A DNA stretch of 64,000 bases from Nitrospira sp. (GCA_024331095.1 JANDJE010000002.1:119441-183440), one strand, 5' to 3'; positions 41,688 through 51,763 are shown, counted from the first letter of the stretch. Numbers and translations: made by a program. The notes: a model not told the origin generated them from the sequence alone.

Positions 41688-43162
41688 GATGTTTTTGCCT
41701 TTCCCTCTTTAGCCGACCGTAGGGTAAACCGTACAGTGGTCCCTTTGCCTGTCTCACTTTCAATCCAAATTCTTCCTCCCAGAGCCTCGACGACTTTTTT
41801 CGCGAGCGCGAGTCCCAATCCGCTTCCCGCCGAAGAACCTTTTGCTTTTGTTCGCCCTTGATAAAATCGTTCGAAAATATGAGGGAGATCTTCCGCCGCG
41901 ATGCCGGGCCCCATGTCGGACACCGCCACCTCCAACAGGCCGGCCTGCGGGTTCGGCGTCATCAGCACTTTCACGACGCCGCCTTCCGGACTGAACTTCA
42001 GGGCGTTCGACAAGAGATTATCCAGCACTTGTTCGATTCGAGCGGCATCCGCCTTGACCCAGACCCGTTCTCCGGGATGCTCGATCAGCAATTGGACATG
42101 TTTTGAATCGGCCAACAGACGGACCTTGTTGATGGAGATGTCGGCGATGCGCCGGAGATCCACGGTCACGATCTGATATTCCATCATACCCGCTTCCATC
42201 TTTGACAGATCGAGAATGGTCGAAATCAAATTGATCAAACGTCGGCAACTGTCGGCCATAATGCGAAGGGTCGTTCGCTGGTCTTGCACCAGAGGTCCCG
42301 GAATCTCATCAAGAAGCAAGTGCGTACCCTCTTGGATCGACGCCATGGGCGTCCGCAATTCGTGGGAAACGTGAGCCAAAAACTCCGTTTTCATGTCGTC
42401 GAGCTCTTGGAGCTTGGCTCCCATCCAATTCACAGTATCGACCAGGTCTTTCAACTCCGCGGGGGCCTTAATGTCAAGCGACCGGCCGAATTTCCCCTGC
42501 CCGATCTGCTTGATATGGCTCTGCAACTGGCGAAGCGGCCGAAGAATCGTATAGCTCGCCGTGGCGGCGAGCCCCAGACCGAAAATCAACGCGACCAACA
42601 CCAACTGCTGGGTCACCGCCTCGGCTTGAACGGCGCTGGCCCGCGACTCGCTCACTCCGACGCTTAACCGGGCCTCGTGCAGATCCAGATAGCCTTGAAT
42701 GAGGGACAACATTTGATCCGTCAGCGCGTCACGTCTGGCTTCATAGTCGGCAAGGTTCACGGACCCATTGTGGCCTGACATGCTGAACCCGCTCTGAAAG
42801 AGCGCCACGCGATTCTCCAGCAGGCGGCTGGTTTCTTGAAGAAACGTCCTCCCCTGCGGTGAACGCTCCTGGCTCAGCAACTGATCGAGATTTCTTCTGA
42901 AATCGTCGACCTCGTCGCTCAAGTTCGTCAGAAACGCCGCATCCTTGGTCGCCAGATACTTTTTTTCGCTGTTGAGTTGCGCGTAGAGCGACCCCTGCAA
43001 TCGTTTCGCGGACTCCACCGCCGGATAGTGCAGGAGCGCCATCTCCGTGCTCATCCCCGTCAAGTGTCTGAGCTGATAGAGGGCGTACAGGTTGACTCCT
43101 CCCATGACGGCGATGATCACGAGAGACGTCAGAAGCAGGCGCCAGAATATGGAGAGTCGCAC
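41684..43162 (-). CDS. glrK: Membrane sensor histidine kinase GlrK/QseE-like
   Basis: This 492-aa kinase has two membrane helices (about 8-28 and 186-206) enclosing a roughly 155-residue helical periplasmic sensor. A HAMP domain follows (RPLRQLQSHIKQIGQGKFGR), then the dimerisation domain with H267 (FLAHVSHELRTPMASIQEG) and the ATPase domain (LLSNALKFSPEGG, DMGPGI, GSGLGLALAKKVVEALGG). The start is GTG at 43162 behind GAGGG. With the QseG-like lipoprotein and GlrR-like regulator downstream it forms a complete three-gene envelope-sensing system. A 22-base palindrome lies about 85 bases upstream. Confidence 0.86.
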   Translation of the reverse strand: MRLSIFWRLLLTSLVIIAVMGGVNLYALYQLRHLTGMSTEMALLHYPAVESAKRLQGSLYAQLNSEKKYLATKDAAFLTNLSDEVDDFRRNLDQLLSQERSPQGRTFLQETSRLLENRVALFQSGFSMSGHNGSVNLADYEARRDALTDQMLSLIQGYLDLHEARLSVGVSESRASAVQAEAVTQQLVLVALIFGLGLAATASYTILRPLRQLQSHIKQIGQGKFGRSLDIKAPAELKDLVDTVNWMGAKLQELDDMKTEFLAHVSHELRTPMASIQEGTHLLLDEIPGPLVQDQRTTLRIMADSCRRLINLISTILDLSKMEAGMMEYQIVTVDLRRIADISINKVRLLADSKHVQLLIEHPGERVWVKADAARIEQVLDNLLSNALKFSPEGGVVKVLMTPNPQAGLLEVAVSDMGPGIAAEDLPHIFERFYQGRTKAKGSSAGSGLGLALAKKVVEALGGRIWIESETGKGTTVRFTLRSAKEGKAKTS

Positions 43163-43247
43163 GATCCTGAGCCCTCTGCGTCGGATACGTTCTTGTGCAC
43201 GGGATGGAGACTGCGGTAGGAACCTCCCTGAAAGGGTTCCTTCCCAG

Positions 43248-43269
43248 AGTGTATGCTAAGCCATACACT
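43248..43269. promoter_or_regulatory. Perfect palindrome upstream of the kinase operon
   Basis: AGTGTATG, six bases, CATACACT: an 8-bp perfect inverted repeat, 86 bases before the kinase start codon and 45 bases from the convergent... neighbouring membrane-protein gene end at 43314. It has the size and symmetry of a dimeric repressor operator. A second inverted repeat, AGGAACC/GGTTCCT (43218-43241), follows in the leader. The protein that binds is unknown. Confidence 0.45.
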
Positions 43270-43313
43270 ATTTCACTTCCTGCCGCAAGCGATTGCGTTC
43301 TATTGTATGCCCA

Positions 43314-44141
43314 TCATTGCCGATTCATTCGTCCGGCAAACAGGCGTTGCCTTCTTGTCGAGCCGCGCAGCGATGCAAAAAGATGCCCGCGAAAGAGCAA
43401 GATCGCGGTGGCAACCGGTGGAGTGAACACAAGCAGCATGATCCATTGGGTGTCCGGATGAAACCCGAGGTAAGACAACCACCCTCCCACCAGTGTGAAC
43501 GGCAGAAGCAACAACTGAAGAAAATCCAAGCCCGCTCCCCTTCCAACGGACCCCGACAACTCGAAGAACGAACGCAGACCGTCGGGAGAAAGCAGAATCG
43601 GCAACATCATCAACGCAAACGGAAGAAACCACTCGATCCAGTGTTCCAGCACGAACTCATAGGAAATCTTGAAGACGTCGAGCGGCGAGTCATGACGGAC
43701 CTGATAGATCACTTCCGGAACGGGGTTCAATAGAATGAACAACAGCAGCATGACCGCGGAAGCCAGAAACTGTCCGTAGGGATTGGCGTTCGTGCCCATT
43801 TGAAGCGCCATCATCGGCAGCCACAGCACGAACCCGACCCCGATTACGTCCCAGAAATAATGGCCGAAACTCTCGGGCACGTCGGCCGGCTGAATCGTTC
43901 GCGTCGCGCTCAACGACTGTTCGATCAGACGCAACGTCGCGCCCACGAGAAACGCGTTCGCGATGCCGAGCAGAAGACCGCCGCCCATGCCCAATGGCGC
44001 GGCGATTCTGGCCGCCCCGACGAACAACAGGCCGAACCCCACCAAGGCAAGGACCGTCACCCAGCTTCGCTTGAGCGAGCGCCAGGTCGCCCGCAGGGCT
44101 TGACCGTACAACTCGACCAGCGATGAAAGGAAGGCGCCCAT
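43314..44141 (-). CDS. Multi-pass membrane protein of unknown function
   Basis: This 275-aa protein has about six hydrophobic helices, for example VTVLALVGFGLLFVGAARIA, GGLLLGIANAFLVGATLRLI, and FLPFALMMLPILLSPDG. Between them are short loops, and a conserved-looking stretch PADVPESFGHYFWDVIGVGF. The overall shape resembles bacterial DUF4013-like membrane proteins, but I cannot confirm that. It lies upstream of the kinase operon on the same strand, 150 bases away, and may or may not be co-transcribed. Confidence 0.75.
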   Translation of the reverse strand: MGAFLSSLVELYGQALRATWRSLKRSWVTVLALVGFGLLFVGAARIAAPLGMGGGLLLGIANAFLVGATLRLIEQSLSATRTIQPADVPESFGHYFWDVIGVGFVLWLPMMALQMGTNANPYGQFLASAVMLLLFILLNPVPEVIYQVRHDSPLDVFKISYEFVLEHWIEWFLPFALMMLPILLSPDGLRSFFELSGSVGRGAGLDFLQLLLLPFTLVGGWLSYLGFHPDTQWIMLLVFTPPVATAILLFRGHLFASLRGSTRRQRLFAGRMNRQ

Positions 44142-44226
44142 CGTGAGCCGTACCCTACGTTGAGAATCCGGTGAAGGTCAAGTCGCAAGTCGAAAGAGAC
44201 GTGCGGCGAACGCCGAGAGTCTTCGG

Positions 44227-44254
44227 TTGACTTGCGGAGGCCGATGATTATCAG
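44227..44254 (+). promoter_or_regulatory. Possible sigma-70 type promoter for clpB
   Basis: TTGACT, 16 bases, TATCAG, ending about 54 bases before the clpB ATG. The -35 box matches five of six and the -10 four of six. No sigma-32-type or CIRCE element is visible. Confidence 0.4.
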
Positions 44255-44308
44255 TGAGTCATGAACAACCGACGGCCTTCCACTTTTCCCAACAAAGGAT
44301 GATCGGCG

Positions 44309-46933
44309 ATGGACGTGAATCGAATGACCCTCAAATTACAAGAGGCCTTGCACACCGCGTCGGCGCATGCCCAACGCCGGAGTCATCAAGGCATTGACGT
44401 AGAGCATCTGCTCTTGGCCTTGATCGACCAAGAGGGCGGCATGAGCGCCGGCTTGCTCGAACGGGCCGGTATCGCCTTGCCGGCCGTCCGACAGGCCATC
44501 GAGCAAACCCTGGCGAAGTTGCCGCAAGTACAGGGAGCCGGCGCCACCCCCGGCCAGCTCCATTTGACCGCGCGGCTCATGCAGGTCCTCACGCGGGCGG
44601 AAGAAGAACAAAAATCTCTGAAGGACGACTATCTGAGCGTCGAGCACGTTCTGCTCTCGATGGCCCAGGAGGGAGGCGTCTTCAAGACATTGGGGCTGAC
44701 CCGTGACCGACTGTTGGCCGCGCTTCAACAGGTGCGCGGCAACCAGCGGGTCACCACGCAAGATCCGGAAAGCACCTACCAGGCGCTCGAAAAATACGGC
44801 CGCGACCTGACCCAACTGGCCGCGCAAGGCAAACTCGATCCGGTCATCGGACGGGACGACGAGATCAGGCGCGTAGTCCAGATTCTGTCCCGCCGCACGA
44901 AAAACAACCCGGTCCTGATCGGCGAGCCGGGGGTGGGCAAGACGGCGATCGTCGAAGGATTGGCCATCCGCATCGTCAAAGGGGACGTTCCCGAAGGACT
45001 CAAACACAAAAAACTGGTGGCGTTGGACATGGGTTCGCTCATAGCAGGAGCGAAGTACCGAGGGGAATTTGAAGAGCGCCTTAAGGCCGTGCTCAAAGAA
45101 ATTCAATCGTCCCATGGGCAAATTCTGCTGTTCATCGACGAATTGCACACGGTCGTCGGCGCCGGCGCCGCCGAGGGAGCCATGGACGCGGCCAATCTGC
45201 TGAAGCCGATGCTGGCGCGAGGCGAACTACATTTGATCGGCGCCACCACGCTCGACGAATATCGCAAACACATCGAAAAAGACGCGGCGTTGGAGCGCCG
45301 CTTCCAGACCGTGTTCGTGGATCAGCCGTCCGTCGAAGACACCATTTCCATTTTGCGGGGACTCAAAGAACGGTACGAGGTACATCACGGCGTGCGGATC
45401 AAGGACAGCGCCCTGGTCGCGGCCGCCCGCCTCTCGCATCGGTACATCTCGGATCGGTTCCTGCCCGATAAAGCCATCGACCTGGTGGACGAAGCGGCAG
45501 CGCGTCTGCGGACGGAAATCGACAGTCTCCCGGCCGAGCTGGACGAAGTCTCGCGCAAAGTGCTTCAGTTGGAAATCGAGCGGGAAGCGTTGCGCAAAGA
45601 AAAAGACCCGGCCAGCGCCGCTCGGCTGGCCGCCCTCGAACATGAATTGAGCGAAAAACAGCGCGACCTCCAGGCCTTAAAAACCAAGTGGGAGTCCGAA
45701 AAAACCTCCGTCTCCCGTCTCCGCAAAACCCGCGAGGCGATCGAAGAGGTCAAGCGAAAGATCGAACAGGCGGAACGGGCCTACGACCTCAATCGGGTCG
45801 CCGAGCTTCGCTACGGGGAATTGCCTCGATTGGAGCGCGAACTCGCGATCGAACAGCAACAGTTGGGCAAGAAACAGGGAGAAGCCAGGCTCTTGAAAGA
45901 GGAAGTCGATGAGGACGAGATCGCGGCCGTCGTGAGTCGCTGGACGGGCATTCCCGTTTCGCGCCTGCTCGAAGGCGAGGTCGAAAAATTGTTGAAGCTC
46001 GAAGAGCTGCTCCACCAGCGCGTGGTCGGGCAAGAGGAGGGAGTTCGAGCCGTGGCGGACGCCGTCCTGCGCGCGCGGTCCGGCATCAAAGATCCCAATC
46101 GCCCGATCGGATCATTTCTCTTTCTCGGCCCGACCGGCGTGGGGAAGACGGAATTGGCCCGCGCCCTGGCTTCGACCCTCTTCGACGACGAGGGCAACCT
46201 CATCAGGATCGATATGTCCGAATATATGGAAAAACACACGGTCGCCCGTCTCATCGGCGCGCCTCCGGGCTATGTCGGCTATGAAGAAGGCGGGCAACTG
46301 ACCGAAGCGGTGCGGCGTCGGCCCTTTTCCGTCATCCTGTTCGACGAAATCGAGAAGGCGCATCACGACGTCTTCAACATCTTGCTTCAGGTGTTGGACG
46401 ACGGACGGCTGACCGATTCCCACGGCCGCACGGTCGATTTCAAAAACACCGTGTTGATCATGACCTCCAACATCGGCAGCCCCCACATCCTCGACGCGCA
46501 GCGCGGCGGCGGCACCTACGAACAGGTGCGGGCGGTCGTCATGGGCGAGTTGCGGCAGCATTTCCGCCCCGAGTTTTTGAATCGGGTCGATGAAGTGGTG
46601 GTGTTTCACGGTCTCAGCACCGAGCATCTGATGAAGATCGTGGACATTCAACTGGAACGGCTCCGCCGGCGACTCGAGGAACGACGAATTACCGTGACAT
46701 TGACCCCGGCGGCCCTTCGGCATCTCGGCGAGCGAGGGTACGATCCTGCCTTCGGGGCAAGACCGCTCAAACGGCTGATCCAGCAGAGCGTCGAAACTCC
46801 CATCGCCCGCATGCTCGTGAAGGGCGAACTGCGGGATGGAGACACCGCGGCGATCGACGTCCAAGACGGCAACGTGATCATCACGCCGGTCGTCACCGCC
46901 GAGCCGGTCCACACGGCCGAAGGTCGATCCTAG
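44309..46933 (+). CDS. clpB: Protein disaggregase ClpB
   Basis: ClpB (874 aa; enteric 857) is the hexameric AAA+ disaggregase that rescues aggregated proteins with DnaK. The N domain has the double Clp repeat ([20 protein letters not shown]). AAA1 has Walker A GEPGVGKT at 205-212. The long coiled-coil middle domain (about 400-530) defines ClpB as against ClpA/ClpC. AAA2 has GPTGVGKT at about 607, and the C-terminal domain is complete. AAAGGATG precedes the ATG. It is probably a single-gene unit; two stem-loops follow the stop. Confidence 0.98.
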   Translation: MDVNRMTLKLQEALHTASAHAQRRSHQGIDVEHLLLALIDQEGGMSAGLLERAGIALPAVRQAIEQTLAKLPQVQGAGATPGQLHLTARLMQVLTRAEEEQKSLKDDYLSVEHVLLSMAQEGGVFKTLGLTRDRLLAALQQVRGNQRVTTQDPESTYQALEKYGRDLTQLAAQGKLDPVIGRDDEIRRVVQILSRRTKNNPVLIGEPGVGKTAIVEGLAIRIVKGDVPEGLKHKKLVALDMGSLIAGAKYRGEFEERLKAVLKEIQSSHGQILLFIDELHTVVGAGAAEGAMDAANLLKPMLARGELHLIGATTLDEYRKHIEKDAALERRFQTVFVDQPSVEDTISILRGLKERYEVHHGVRIKDSALVAAARLSHRYISDRFLPDKAIDLVDEAAARLRTEIDSLPAELDEVSRKVLQLEIEREALRKEKDPASAARLAALEHELSEKQRDLQALKTKWESEKTSVSRLRKTREAIEEVKRKIEQAERAYDLNRVAELRYGELPRLERELAIEQQQLGKKQGEARLLKEEVDEDEIAAVVSRWTGIPVSRLLEGEVEKLLKLEELLHQRVVGQEEGVRAVADAVLRARSGIKDPNRPIGSFLFLGPTGVGKTELARALASTLFDDEGNLIRIDMSEYMEKHTVARLIGAPPGYVGYEEGGQLTEAVRRRPFSVILFDEIEKAHHDVFNILLQVLDDGRLTDSHGRTVDFKNTVLIMTSNIGSPHILDAQRGGGTYEQVRAVVMGELRQHFRPEFLNRVDEVVVFHGLSTEHLMKIVDIQLERLRRRLEERRITVTLTPAALRHLGERGYDPAFGARPLKRLIQQSVETPIARMLVKGELRDGDTAAIDVQDGNVIITPVVTAEPVHTAEGRS

Positions 46934-46945
46934 ATACGGCGTTTT

Positions 46946-46961
46946 GCCGGTTCGTACCGGC
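46946..46961 (+). terminator. Short terminator-like hairpin after clpB
   Basis: GCCGGT, TCGT, ACCGGC, followed by TTTC, starting 13 bases after the clpB stop. The stem is only 6 bp and the U-run short, so it may need help from the larger hairpin downstream. Confidence 0.5.
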
Positions 46962-46978
46962 TTTCGCAGAAGATCCAT

Positions 46979-47009
46979 CGCCGCGCCCGTCTTGACGACG
47001 GGCGCGGCG
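46979..47009. other. 13-bp perfect GC-rich stem-loop downstream of clpB
   Basis: CGCCGCGCCCGTC, TTGAC, GACGGGCGCGGCG. The stem is perfect but no U-tract follows on either strand. It probably ends or protects the clpB transcript. The remaining bases to 47177 hold no gene. Confidence 0.55.
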
Positions 47010-47177
47010 ACCGCATTGCGGCGGCGGAACAAAAGCCGGCAAGCCGGCGCCGTTCACTCTCATAGCCTGCATCTCCTCCAGCTACCGATCGGCTTCTTCG
47101 CCCCCTCGACAACGGGTGATGAATCCCGCTCCACGGAGAACGAAAGGTCGCCCGACCGGTCAATCTTGGCTGATTTG

Positions 47178-47206
47178 TTGACAGGGTTGCACTCGGCACG
47201 TAGGCT
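47178..47206 (+). promoter_or_regulatory. Sigma-70 type promoter for the NADH dehydrogenase gene
   Basis: TTGACA, 17 bases, TAGGCT: a perfect -35 box and a four-of-six -10 box, ending 16 bases before the ATG. The leader would be about 10 bases, with GGGAG as ribosome site. Confidence 0.6.
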
Positions 47207-47222
47207 AGCCGGGAGACTGTCT

Positions 47223-48581
47223 ATGCCTCGCAAACAAGTCGTCATCATTGGAGGAGGGTTCGGAGGACTCACGGCAGCCCGTTGCCTGCGGCAGGCGGAC
47301 GTGGTCCTCATCGACCGCACCAACCACCATCTATTTCAACCGTTGCTGTATCAAGTCGCAGCCGCCGCCCTTCCACCCGGCGACATCGCGTGGCCGCTCC
47401 GCACGATCTTTCGGTCGCGCCCGAACATCAGGATCGTCATGGACGAGGCGACGTCGATCGATCGATCCGCTCGAACAGTGCGTTTGCAAAACAGCCCTCC
47501 CCTGCCCTTCGACTGCCTGATCGTCGCTCCCGGTTCACGCCACACCTATTTCGGCCATCAGGAATGGGAGTCGTTCGCGCCGGGGCTCAAGACCATCGCC
47601 GATGCCATCCGCCTGCGGGAAAAACTGCTCCGCACGTTCGAAGAAGCCGAGCGGGAACAAGCCGCGACCGGCAGGCACCGTCCCCTGACCTTCATCATCG
47701 TGGGCGGAGGTCCGACCGGCGTGGAGCTGGCCGGAGCCCTGGCGGAAATCGGACGGAAGGCGATGGGGCCTGAATTTCCCTCGTTGCGACTCGACGACCT
47801 CTCCATCCTCCTCGTGGAAGGCGGCCCGCGCATTCTCCCTGGCTTTGCTCCCGAGCTGTCGACCAAGGCCGTCGCCTCGCTCGAACGCATGGGGGTGACG
47901 GTCAAGGTCAACAGTCCGGTCAGTGAGATCCGTGCCGACGGCGCGATGATCGGCAACGAATGGGTGCCCTCGACCAACATTATTTGGGCGGCGGGCAACA
48001 GAGCTTCTTCGTTGGTGGATTCGCTCGGCGTCCCCCAAGACCCGTCTGGGCGGGTGAAAGTCCGTCCGGACCTGACCGTTCCGGACGATCCCTGGATCTT
48101 CGTCATCGGCGACGCCGCCCATTGCACGGGAGACAATGGCGCGCCGTTGCCCGGCCTGGCTCCCGTCGCCATGCAACAGGGGCGCTATGTGGCGGAACTG
48201 ATCGAGAACAACCTCCCTCCCGAGCGGCGCAAGCCGTTCGCCTATAAAAACCGCGGCATCCTGGCCACCATCGGACGGGCGAGGGCGGTGGCGCAGTTCG
48301 GTCCGCTCCATCTATCGGGCCTTTTGGCCTGGCTGATTTGGTGCTTTGCCCACATCTTTTTTCTGATCGGGTTTCGGAATCGCATTCGAGTCATCTCGGA
48401 GTGGGTCTGGTTCTATCTCACATTCAAGCCGGGCGCGCGGCTGATTTTCGACCAGCAGGACGAGCCGCGCCGCGACGCGCCAGCCGGTCCGTCGATGGAC
48501 AAAACCGGTTCTTCCCTCTCGAAACACGTCCCGACGTCGCCTCGCCTCCACCTCGTCAAGAAGACGGCCAACGACGAGTGA
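47223..48581 (+). CDS. ndh: Type II NADH:quinone oxidoreductase (NDH-2 family)
   Basis: This 452-aa flavoprotein oxidises NADH and reduces quinone without pumping protons. It starts with the FAD motif VVIIGGGFGGLTAARCL (residues 6-22), followed by LIDRTNHHLFQPLLYQVAAA, and has a second dinucleotide motif VGGGPTGVELAGALAEIGRK at about 158. Near the end are VFVIGDAA-type WIFVIGDAAHC and the quinone-site AMQQGRYVAELI. The C-terminal part has hydrophobic segments (LLAWLIWCFAHIFFLIGF) for membrane binding. The ATG at 47223 is chosen by GGGAG and by alignment of the FAD motif. Within the family a ferredoxin or sulfide reductase role is less likely. Confidence 0.93.
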   Translation: MPRKQVVIIGGGFGGLTAARCLRQADVVLIDRTNHHLFQPLLYQVAAAALPPGDIAWPLRTIFRSRPNIRIVMDEATSIDRSARTVRLQNSPPLPFDCLIVAPGSRHTYFGHQEWESFAPGLKTIADAIRLREKLLRTFEEAEREQAATGRHRPLTFIIVGGGPTGVELAGALAEIGRKAMGPEFPSLRLDDLSILLVEGGPRILPGFAPELSTKAVASLERMGVTVKVNSPVSEIRADGAMIGNEWVPSTNIIWAAGNRASSLVDSLGVPQDPSGRVKVRPDLTVPDDPWIFVIGDAAHCTGDNGAPLPGLAPVAMQQGRYVAELIENNLPPERRKPFAYKNRGILATIGRARAVAQFGPLHLSGLLAWLIWCFAHIFFLIGFRNRIRVISEWVWFYLTFKPGARLIFDQQDEPRRDAPAGPSMDKTGSSLSKHVPTSPRLHLVKKTANDE

Positions 48582-48734
48582 CTGTCGCCCTACGCCACTG
48601 TCAGGCGAGCCTTTCTGAGAAGGTGGGAGCAGCAATGATCCCAAGACAGGCAAGAGAAAGACTCCCGCCCTTTTCAATCACTTGCCTGCTCAAAGACTGA
48701 CAACGGGATTGCGCGAAAGGAAGGTGCGGACCAA

Positions 48735-49160
48735 TTACCCGATCACGACCGGCCCGCCGTTGGCGTCGATGGTCTGGTTGCTCTTGGCCTGTTTGCCGAT
48801 CTTCCATTCTTTCTCGGACACTTCGAGCAACCGCCCTTTCATCGTGTAAAACGTCCCCTTGGAGAACCGGACAAGGTCCGGCTCCGTCATGTCGAGGTGC
48901 AGCAACACGGTCCCCGTGGCTGCCTCGGTCATCGAGACCTGCCGGATCGTTTTATTCAGATTGTACGCCCGCCGCTCGTTGAACATCAGCGCACTGTCCA
49001 CCACCTTGGCCAACATCCGTCCGTTTTCGTCAAACAGGGCGAAGTTGACCAACAACGCGCCGGTCGAAGGATGCCGGCTGATTTGGATGTGCGGAACTCC
49101 GTCGATCATGATCGTGCCGTCTGAATTTCGATACAGGTTGGAACCGACTTCGATGTCCAT
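48735..49160 (-). CDS. Conserved-looking beta-rich protein of unknown function
   Basis: This 141-aa protein has no signal or membrane helix. The sequence is rich in short beta strands (DGTIMIDGVPHIQISRHPST, LLVNFALFDENGRMLAKVVD, TGTVLLHLDMTEPDLVRFSK) and ends in a Gly/Val tail. I do not recognise a family. It lies on the strand opposite to the NADH dehydrogenase gene, with no visible partner. No strong ribosome site precedes the ATG. Confidence 0.7.
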   Translation of the reverse strand: MDIEVGSNLYRNSDGTIMIDGVPHIQISRHPSTGALLVNFALFDENGRMLAKVVDSALMFNERRAYNLNKTIRQVSMTEAATGTVLLHLDMTEPDLVRFSKGTFYTMKGRLLEVSEKEWKIGKQAKSNQTIDANGGPVVIG

Positions 49161-49224
49161 GGTCAGGTATTCCGTTTCTGGCTTGAAATGGAGGTAGCCG
49201 CCGCTTACAGACTTTTCGATCCGA

Positions 49225-49452
49225 TCAGGACTTTTTGATGCGGTCGAGGATCAAGGCGACACACCCCCCGAGCAAGCCGCCTCCTACGACGGTGGTCAGG
49301 AGCTCAACCAACTTCAAGTCCCACACGGAGCCTTGGGCCTCCATGACTTCCCTGATGCCGCCTTGCACCATGATGACGGCCAGGGACATGGTCGCTCCGA
49401 TGAAAAACCACCACAAAAAGACTCGCAGAGTCTGAAACACGGAAGTCCTCAC
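49225..49452 (-). CDS. Small membrane protein of unknown function
   Basis: This 75-aa protein has two hydrophobic segments, about 10-30 (FLWWFFIGATMSLAVIMVQG) and 48-68 (LLTTVVGGGLLGGCVALILD), and a basic C-terminus. The GTG start overlaps the stop of the ComM-type gene by 4 bases (GTGA) behind GGAGG, so it is likely translated with it. No family recognised; its coupling to comM is the main clue. Confidence 0.7.
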   Translation of the reverse strand: MRTSVFQTLRVFLWWFFIGATMSLAVIMVQGGIREVMEAQGSVWDLKLVELLTTVVGGGLLGGCVALILDRIKKS

Positions 49453-50978
49453 GCCTCCAAATGACGGTCGAACGAGCGATACTGCACGGCCTCGGCGACA
49501 TGCGCGGCGTCGATTGCATCAGACTCGGCCAGGTCGGCAATGGTCCTGGCGACGCGCAGAATCCGTCCGTGCGCCCTCGCGGACAGCCGTAATCGGACCA
49601 TGGCTCGCTCCAGGAGATCTTGCGCCGTCTGATCCAACGCACAATACCGTTTTAACTGGCGCGGCTTCAACTGGGCGTTCGTGTACATGCCTTCGTGCCG
49701 ATACCGGTGGCGCTGGCGATCCCGAGCCGCCATCACCCGAGACCGGATCGCCGCCGATTTCTCGGCGGACGGCGCCTCCGCGCGCAGTTCCTGAACCGGC
49801 ACCGGAGGTACGTCCAGATGAATGTCCAGCCGATCGAGCAAGGGACCGGACAGTTTGGAGCGATACCGGCGCACTTGCATGGGCGAACAGACGCAGGGTC
49901 TGGTCCGATCTCCGTAATAGCCGCAAGGGCAGGGATTCATAGCCGCCACCAACATAAACCGCGCGGGATACCGGAGCGATCCACTGGCCCTGGTCAAGGT
50001 GACATGACCGTCCTCCAACGGCTGGCGCAACCCTTCCAAGACTCCACGTTTGAATTCCGGAGACTCGTCGAGAAACAAGACGCCGTTATGAGCGAGCGAG
50101 ACTTCCCCCGGCTTCGGCACCGTCCCTCCGCCGATGAGACCCGCGTCGGAAATACTGTGATGGGGGGCGCGAAACGGGCGAGCCGTTAACAACGGACGTT
50201 CGGGAGCCAATTGCCCGGCGACACTGTGCACGCGCGTGGTTTCGATCGCCTCGTCCAAATCCAACAGCGGAAGAATGGACGGCAAACGACGGGCCAACAT
50301 GGTCTTGCCGGACCCGGGCGGACCGACCATCAACACGTTGTGTCCGCCCGCCGCCGCCACTTCCAGAGCCCGTTTTGCGTGGTCCTGACCACGGACGTCG
50401 CTGAAGTCTTCCTCTTCCGCCGGCCTGGCCGTTTCCAGTATGCCGCGGTCGAACACCATCGGGGAAATGAGGTGGCTTCCGCCCAGAAACTCCACCGTCT
50501 GCGAGAGCGTATGGACCGGGTATGCAGCGATGCCTTCGACCAAGGCGGCTTCCGGACCGTTCTCGGCCGGGAGGACAAGATCGTATCCTTTGCGGCAGGC
50601 CAGGCCAAACGACAACGCGCCCGTGACCGGCTTCACCCGCCCATCCAATGACAGCTCTCCGATCAGGACGCGACGTTGCAACAGATCCTGAGCAATCACC
50701 TCTTCGGCCACCAGGATGCCGACGGCGATCGCCAGATCAAGCCCTGATCCTTCCTTCTTGATGCCGGCCGGAGCCAAATTGACCGTGATGCGTTTGGCGG
50801 GAAAGTGAAATCCGGAGTTTTTGAGCGCGGAGCGAACCCGATCACGGCTTTCTCTCACCGTGGCGTCGGGCAATCCGACGACCGAGAATTGGGGAAGGCC
50901 GCCCGAAATATCAACCTCGACGTCGACCAGATGGGCATCAAGACCGACGAGAGCGGCACTCGTAACCTTGGCGAGCAT
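49449..50978 (-). CDS. comM: ComM/YifB-type Mg-chelatase-like AAA+ ATPase
   Basis: This 509-aa protein belongs to the ComM/YifB family of hexameric helicases that promote branch migration during natural transformation. An N-terminal ribosomal-S5-like domain (LVDVEVDISGGLPQFSVVGL) leads to the AAA+ domain with Walker A GPPGSGKTMLARRLPSILP at about 220, VLFLDESPEF for Walker B, and the Cys motif NPCPCGYYGD. The Mg-chelatase C-terminal domain ends at AVQYRSFDRH. The ATG at 50978 aligns with the usual MLAKV start. If transformation genes lie elsewhere, the organism may be competent; this is not shown here. Confidence 0.94.
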   Translation of the reverse strand: MLAKVTSAALVGLDAHLVDVEVDISGGLPQFSVVGLPDATVRESRDRVRSALKNSGFHFPAKRITVNLAPAGIKKEGSGLDLAIAVGILVAEEVIAQDLLQRRVLIGELSLDGRVKPVTGALSFGLACRKGYDLVLPAENGPEAALVEGIAAYPVHTLSQTVEFLGGSHLISPMVFDRGILETARPAEEEDFSDVRGQDHAKRALEVAAAGGHNVLMVGPPGSGKTMLARRLPSILPLLDLDEAIETTRVHSVAGQLAPERPLLTARPFRAPHHSISDAGLIGGGTVPKPGEVSLAHNGVLFLDESPEFKRGVLEGLRQPLEDGHVTLTRASGSLRYPARFMLVAAMNPCPCGYYGDRTRPCVCSPMQVRRYRSKLSGPLLDRLDIHLDVPPVPVQELRAEAPSAEKSAAIRSRVMAARDRQRHRYRHEGMYTNAQLKPRQLKRYCALDQTAQDLLERAMVRLRLSARAHGRILRVARTIADLAESDAIDAAHVAEAVQYRSFDRHLEA

Positions 50979-51100
50979 GAACCGGACAGCCTTTCTCCCC
51001 CCCAACGGAGGCGGATTATAGAAGCCACGCAAAACGGTTGCAAGAAACGGCCCGGTCAAACGATTTCTCGGCAATCCTGCGCCGCTGCTTTTGGAGTATA

Positions 51101-51763
51101 ATGCGCCCCATGCGCCGCCGGCACACCAAACCGAAGGAACGGCGTCGGACGATCTTGCTTCAAGCGAAACGACTGTCCTGGCCGCCGGTCATGACGTGCG
51201 TTTGGCTGGTCCTATGTCCACCTTGCAAAGAGATCGCGTCCGCCACCGTCTCGGTTCTCGAAAAAAACCGTCCGGCCTCCGCACAATTGACCGGAAGAGC
51301 CGGCGCCTCCGTCGGGTCGGCCATGGCGGTACTGGCGACGCTCGAGCGAGCCGGCGTCCTTCCGCCGGAGGGGACCAAAGAAGCCGACCGCGTGATTCGA
51401 TCCACCATCCAGATCCAGTCGCTGTTTATGAAGAGCGACGATCCGGCCGTCCGGAACTTTTTGCAGCGCGCCGTCTCGAACAAAGCCGACGACCGGACTG
51501 AACAACGATTGGCGGAGTTCGGGGCGACGGGGTGGACCGCGGAAGTGTTGGAAGCCCTGGCCGATGCCGCAGCGGCCGCCTCGCCGGACGAGCTTCGGTT
51601 ACTGTCGCCCGGACTCGCCTCGTTCAACCTCTCGACGGAGGACTTTCAGCATTTCATGCAATTGATCAAGGACGGCGAGCGGGCTCTCGCTTCACAGGGG
51701 CATACATTCAGCGAGATCTTTGCCGATCAGCGCAAGATGATGCCGGGCGCAACGGCCCGATAA
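51101..51763 (+). CDS. Hypothetical protein with N-terminal hydrophobic segment
   Basis: This 220-aa protein has a very basic start (MRPMRRRHTKPKERRR), then a hydrophobic segment LSWPPVMTCVWLVLCPPCKE that may be a membrane anchor or lipoprotein-like signal. The rest is helical and Ala-rich (about 120-200). No family recognised. The ATG at 51101 follows TTGGAG; an alternative ATG is nine bases later. It is divergent from comM, with little intergenic space. Confidence 0.65.
   Translation: MRPMRRRHTKPKERRRTILLQAKRLSWPPVMTCVWLVLCPPCKEIASATVSVLEKNRPASAQLTGRAGASVGSAMAVLATLERAGVLPPEGTKEADRVIRSTIQIQSLFMKSDDPAVRNFLQRAVSNKADDRTEQRLAEFGATGWTAEVLEALADAAAAASPDELRLLSPGLASFNLSTEDFQHFMQLIKDGERALASQGHTFSEIFADQRKMMPGATAR

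Noticed and set aside
46979..47009. Classic intrinsic terminator at the 13-bp stem after clpB
   Set aside because: No U-tract on either strand, so it is listed only as a stem-loop.
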